Shown: positions 14,230 to 17,316 of the stretch, piece after piece
How positions within the stretch are numbered: position 1 is the first letter of the stretch
Layout: every line of letters starts with the position of its first letter
Origin: Anaerolineae bacterium
Lineage (GTDB): Bacteria > Chloroflexota > Anaerolineae > 4572-78 > J111
NCBI GenBank assembly: GCA_020433835.1
Contig: JAGRBY010000086.1
Span: 1-17,316, forward strand
DNA length: 17,316 nucleotides
Reading direction: 5' to 3'
The notes under the pieces: generated by a model
The model's database searches: none
What the model was told of the DNA's origin: nothing
Seen by the model: only the letters and a program-made list of their open reading frames with translations
Position numbers and translations under genes: made by a program

Positions 14230-15810
14230 TTATATTTCGTTTAAGCGTTTCAATGCCGAAATGGACGGAGCGAAAAAATAGCCGCCGCCGGTAGGAATAA
14301 TCCAATTGATGTCATCAACCGCAAAATCTTTGGCAACAACACTATTTGTCCGCAGTCGGAAATAGGCCGAGCGCTGCGGATCGTGATTTTGGCCAACGAG
14401 CATATCCAGCCCGGCATCTTCCGGCCCGGACTCGCTGTTGATCCAGCGGCTGTGCAGCACTTCAAACTGCTCTTTAATCGAAGCTTGATACGAAATGAAA
14501 ATTAAGCCACGCTCAGTTTGGTTTGTTGAACTGTTAGGTGGCTCAGAATGGTTGTAGAGCGGCCCAAAAGGAATGCCCCGTCTCAAAATGCTGTGAACCA
14601 GCGTTTGCGCGGCCGGCCCCTGATCGGTGGCCAGATCGCGGGGATTGACCTGTCGAATATGCGCAAAACGCGGACAGCGTAGCCCCCAATAATCACCTGT
14701 GGCTGTGCCACTAACGCGTTGGCCGTTGGTAAGCCTATTATCCTCAACCGGGTCGCTGAAACCGAAGTGATTGTTGGTAAAGCGATCTTCGCCCAGCGCT
14801 TCATCATCCGCTTGCGGAGCACGCACGAGCGGCGCTCCGCTGGGCCAGCGGCCGACAAAAGCCGCCTGCACCCGCGCTTGGTCAAAGTGGGAAAAATCAG
14901 CCTCTTGTTGCAGTTGGGCTGCGATGGCTTCGGTGGCCGCCAGAAATTTCGCCACATCTTGCCGCAGCCGCCGGTAAACCAAAAATGAACCGTTGCGGGC
15001 CAGTGGCGGGATATTGGCCGGAACCGGCAGAGCCGCCCGATAATCGGTTTTCGATTGACAAGGATAACCCAAAATAAATTGTCCGGGCCAGATGAGTGGT
15101 TGGCCGGGCCGGCCAAACTCCGGGCCGGATTGCGGTTGAGCGGTAAGGTAGCGCGTGGTCAGTGGTTCCGGCGGTTTTGTTGGCACCAGACCCCGCATGC
15201 CCGGCTGCGCGATGCCGTCTTTAAAGCCGAAATGCTCTTTTTCGCCGGGGAGGCGTTCTCCCCGGTCGATGTGGATGGTCTCAATGCCCTCTGTCGCGTC
15301 GATAATCGCCTCTAACCAGCTCTGCTGCTGCTCTAGCTGATCGATGGAATCGGCTGCAATGATGATCAACAGATCGGCTTCATTTTCGGGATCGCCGACT
15401 CGCCAATGATTTTTATGGCCGGGGTTAGGTTGGCCCTCAATTTGGGGCTGACGCGGATCGCCTAACGCGCTCGACATGGCTGCCATCCCTTTGCCAAAGG
15501 ACGAGTCGAGCGGCTCAATTTCCGTTCGGCCCAACAGACGCAGCCCTGGTGCGCTGATAGCGAGGTTAAGCCAAGTCGTGTGTAAAGCTTCGGGTGGTGT
15601 TTCACCCCGAATGAGATAGATCTTGCGCTGCTGGATATCGTCGTAAACTTCGCTCATTGGCGTGACGGCAGGCAGGAGCGCTTTCAACAGCAGCCGCCCT
15701 GCTGCTGCCTGGCGAAGTTTGAGACTGACAAACAGTTGATACTGCTTGCCGAAACCGGGGGCAATATTGCCCTGAATATCGTCTGCCTGGAGAAGGGGTT
15801 CGTTCATCAT
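14230..15810 (-). CDS. DyP-type haem peroxidase
   Basis: This 526-residue protein is a dye-decolourising-type peroxidase, which uses haem and H2O2 to oxidise organic substrates. The GxxDG motif is present (GFKDG, 195-199, catalytic D198), with the probable proximal haem ligand H384 (FAHIRQVNPRD) and the distal arginine in ILRRGIPFG (R410 or R411). The late ERGLIFISYQASIKEQFE block and the final TGGGYFFAPS are also typical. The length fits the longer DyP classes. No Tat or Sec signal is seen, and the C-terminus (SALKRLNEI) does not look like a known encapsulin-loading peptide. The ATG (15808-15810) overlaps the TGA of the upstream gene as ATGA and lacks its own ribosome site, so translation is probably by coupling. 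ATG 15807 is a possible in-frame alternative. Confidence 0.92.
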   Translation of the reverse strand: MMNEPLLQADDIQGNIAPGFGKQYQLFVSLKLRQAAAGRLLLKALLPAVTPMSEVYDDIQQRKIYLIRGETPPEALHTTWLNLAISAPGLRLLGRTEIEPLDSSFGKGMAAMSSALGDPRQPQIEGQPNPGHKNHWRVGDPENEADLLIIIAADSIDQLEQQQSWLEAIIDATEGIETIHIDRGERLPGEKEHFGFKDGIAQPGMRGLVPTKPPEPLTTRYLTAQPQSGPEFGRPGQPLIWPGQFILGYPCQSKTDYRAALPVPANIPPLARNGSFLVYRRLRQDVAKFLAATEAIAAQLQQEADFSHFDQARVQAAFVGRWPSGAPLVRAPQADDEALGEDRFTNNHFGFSDPVEDNRLTNGQRVSGTATGDYWGLRCPRFAHIRQVNPRDLATDQGPAAQTLVHSILRRGIPFGPLYNHSEPPNSSTNQTERGLIFISYQASIKEQFEVLHSRWINSESGPEDAGLDMLVGQNHDPQRSAYFRLRTNSVVAKDFAVDDINWIIPTGGGYFFAPSISALKRLNEI

Positions 15811-17090
15811 AAAATAGGTGCCACGCGCTTATAATCGTAATTTTCCGGGGCAGGGGTGCAGCAGTGGGTGCAGCCGTGGGGTTGCGGCGGTGGTGCGCCA
15901 AAGTCGAAGCCTTTGCCCTGCAAGAACATTTTTATTTTGGTGGCTAACTGCCCTCCGTGGCGCAGCGGTTCGCCATCGACACGAATATCCTCTAAGCCGT
16001 AGGATCGATCTGCCGGTACCTGAAACTCGGCCCGCAAAATCATCCCTTCCCGGCCGCGCACAATACGCCAACCCGCGCCGGTATCTTCCCCGTTCGGCCC
16101 TTCGATGCCGTTGGTGTCCAGGTGGTGGATGTATAGGCCCACGGGATCTGGCAAGGTAATGGCGATGCCCTGTCGCACCAGTGTGTTGATCCGTTCAACA
16201 ATGGTGGGGTCGCTGGATCGGTTAGGTTGCCCGTTACCGGAGCAGCATAACAACTTGATGGCATCATTTTTGATGAGACAGCCATTGTGATCGTGCCGCA
16301 AAATCGTGGCCAGTGCCGCCAGCTGCACTTGCGCTTTTAGCGTATTGGCCGGATGGGTTAGGTGTATAAGGCCATGCGTGGTGTTCCATTGATTGAAGGG
16401 ATTATACGTTCCGCGCGGCCAGTAGTCGATAATGCTGTCCTCGCGGTTCGATGCCTGCGGATCAAATACCATCACCGTGTGGGCAAATAGCAAATCGTCG
16501 AGCCTAACCTGTGGGCTGACGAGCGTTCTGTACATGTCTAATAATTGCTGGCGATGGGGAGGCAGCGCGGGGGTAGAGGCGGCATCGGCCGGTAAGAGAT
16601 TTGCTGAACCATTGCCGATGAAGCGCCAATATTCGGGTGCTTCGCACGTAAAGGTGATTTTTTCCATCGCGCCGGTGAGGGGGTGGCGGGTAACAAACCA
16701 TTCCAGGTATTCATCCTGGTTGCGATAGTGAAAATCGACAAAACGGGGCGATCCCTGCTCTGGGCATTCGATGAGCAGCCAGCCTCGCTGCTTATAATAG
16801 TGAGCCAGGCTTTGCCATCGATCAGCTTCTTGCAGTACCTGCTCTTCATTATATACCAACCGTAAACTGCGGGGAAAGCCATCCCAGAATATCTCTTCGA
16901 TGGGCGCGGCGTCGAGGGCGGCGTGGGCGATATCCAGTTCATTGAAAAAGTAGACCGGCTCACCGTATTGATATTTTAAAAAGTCGATGGCGTTGTTTAT
17001 CCAGAAATAGATAATCTCACTCCAGGCTGCGGCTTGCTGGGGGTTGAAATCGGTCAACCGGCCGGGCGCGGAGAACTGAGATAGCGGCAT
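15807..17090 (-). CDS. Uncharacterised conserved-looking protein, DyP operon partner
   Basis: I cannot name the family of this 427-residue protein. Blocks that look conserved are FVDFHYRNQDEYLEWFVTRH (117-136), ITFTCEAPEYWRFI (145-158), GTYNPFNQWNTTHGLIHL (227-244) followed by THPANTL, SDPTIVERINTLVRQG (293-308), and GWRIVRGREGMILRAEFQVP (340-359). A possible metal or redox cluster CTHCC (407-411) lies near the C-terminus, and there is a CC pair at 282-283. No signal peptide or membrane helix is visible. GGAGAGGA just before the ATG is a strong ribosome site. Its stop overlaps the DyP start by 4 bases, so equimolar or coupled production with the peroxidase is likely. It could supply or process the peroxidase substrate, act on haem, or be a structural partner; all of these are inference. 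Confidence 0.8.
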   Translation of the reverse strand: MPLSQFSAPGRLTDFNPQQAAAWSEIIYFWINNAIDFLKYQYGEPVYFFNELDIAHAALDAAPIEEIFWDGFPRSLRLVYNEEQVLQEADRWQSLAHYYKQRGWLLIECPEQGSPRFVDFHYRNQDEYLEWFVTRHPLTGAMEKITFTCEAPEYWRFIGNGSANLLPADAASTPALPPHRQQLLDMYRTLVSPQVRLDDLLFAHTVMVFDPQASNREDSIIDYWPRGTYNPFNQWNTTHGLIHLTHPANTLKAQVQLAALATILRHDHNGCLIKNDAIKLLCCSGNGQPNRSSDPTIVERINTLVRQGIAITLPDPVGLYIHHLDTNGIEGPNGEDTGAGWRIVRGREGMILRAEFQVPADRSYGLEDIRVDGEPLRHGGQLATKIKMFLQGKGFDFGAPPPQPHGCTHCCTPAPENYDYKRVAPIL

Positions 17091-17107
17091 AGTTCCTCTC
17101 CGTAAAT

Positions 17108-17121
17108 TGTAAACGTTTACG
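17108..17121. promoter_or_regulatory. LacI-type operator-like palindrome
   Basis: TGTAAACGTTTACG contains a perfect 12-bp palindrome (GTAAACGTTTAC, 17109-17120) with the central CG that is typical of LacI/GalR-family operators; it differs from TGTAAACGTTTACA by one base. It covers the stop codon of the partial gene and lies 18 bases before the 427-residue gene's start. A wider inverted repeat (CGTAAA at 17101-17106 and TTTACG at 17116-17121) is nested with it. A role as an internal operator or roadblock site is inferred. Confidence 0.4.
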
Positions 17122-17316
17122 ACAGCGGGTGCGGATCGCAGTTGAGTGTTTGGGGGGTGGCAAGTGAGGCCGTTAGCCCCAGTTGGTGCGGTAGTTGATA
17201 GAGCCGATTAACGGCCAGCCGGCGTTCCTTATAGCCGAAATAAATGGGTTGGAAGCCGGGGATAATGGCGCGTGCCGTGAAAAGTTTTAGGGCTGCAATG
17301 TGGGGCGGAGTCAGGT
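17117..17316 (-). CDS. Unidentified gene, C-terminal 65 residues only (partial)
   Basis: An open - strand frame enters from the right edge and ends at TAA (17117-17119). It encodes 65 residues, including ALKLFTARAIIPGFQPIYFG, then YKERRLAVNRLYQLPHQLGL and a tail ending CDPHPLS. The other two frames on this strand contain stops, and the codon third positions favour G/C as in the neighbouring genes. It ends 26 bases before the 427-residue gene, so it is probably the preceding gene of the same operon. The family cannot be named from this piece. Confidence 0.65.
   Translation of the reverse strand, partial: LTPPHIAALKLFTARAIIPGFQPIYFGYKERRLAVNRLYQLPHQLGLTASLATPQTLNCDPHPLS

Noticed and set aside
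14230..14270. Possible encapsulin-loading peptide at the DyP C-terminus
   Set aside because: The end (APSISALKRLNEI) lacks the usual extended linker and glycine/leucine-rich loading motif, and no encapsulin gene is in the window.
14583..15116. A 177-codon - strand frame inside the DyP gene
   Set aside because: It is in another frame of a gene with complete DyP motifs and has Arg/Trp/Pro-rich, non-protein-like content.
1..17316. CRISPR arrays, tRNA or rRNA genes, insertion sequences, phage or toxin-antitoxin genes
   Set aside because: I looked for spaced direct repeats, tRNA-like cloverleaf arms, transposase motifs and terminal inverted repeats by eye and found none that I could support.

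Overview
The window looks like a chromosomal segment from a Chloroflexota bacterium, probably of the Anaerolineae type. I infer this from family architectures that are common there: an anti-sigma factor with the 'ECLARYPEYAPEL' N-terminus, a DUF5667-like segment ('LPGDALYDWKLASEQ') and a TolB-type propeller; exported Asp-box propeller proteins; a giant class III cyclase/STAND ATPase/TPR protein; and an acetyl-CoA hydrolase/transferase fused to a GNAT domain. No rRNA, tRNA, CRISPR array, insertion sequence or phage gene was seen. The assignment rests on recognition, not on a search.

Left part, + strand (1-5286). The window opens with the last 21 codons of a sigma factor that overlaps its anti-sigma gene. 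The anti-sigma gene ends at a hairpin terminator (1979-2020). A three-gene cluster follows: Asp-box propeller A (2216-3442), a 109-residue membrane protein (3615-3944) and propeller B (4032-5228). A and B are diverged tandem paralogues. The spacers inside the cluster hold hairpins without a U-tract, and the cluster ends at a strong bidirectional terminator (5250-5286). Three of the first four complete genes therefore encode membrane-anchored propellers predicted to face outward.

Middle part (5313-12255). On the - strand lie a single-domain CheY-like response regulator and a CoA-transferase/GNAT fusion gene split by one frameshift near 7042. A small + strand ORF (7995-8213) converges on the end of the - strand cyclase/ATPase/TPR gene (8221-12156; start revised from 12255).

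Right part, - strand (12442-17316), visibly richer in G+C. This is an apparent operon, read from right to left: the C-terminus of an unidentified gene that runs off the window, an uncharacterised 427-residue protein, a DyP-type peroxidase whose start overlaps the previous stop (ATGA), and an S8 subtilisin-like peptidase. None of the three complete proteins has a recognisable export signal, so the module is probably cytoplasmic. A 12-bp palindrome of LacI-operator type sits just before the 427-residue gene. This peroxidase, peptidase and unknown-protein module is the best candidate for an undescribed system in the window.
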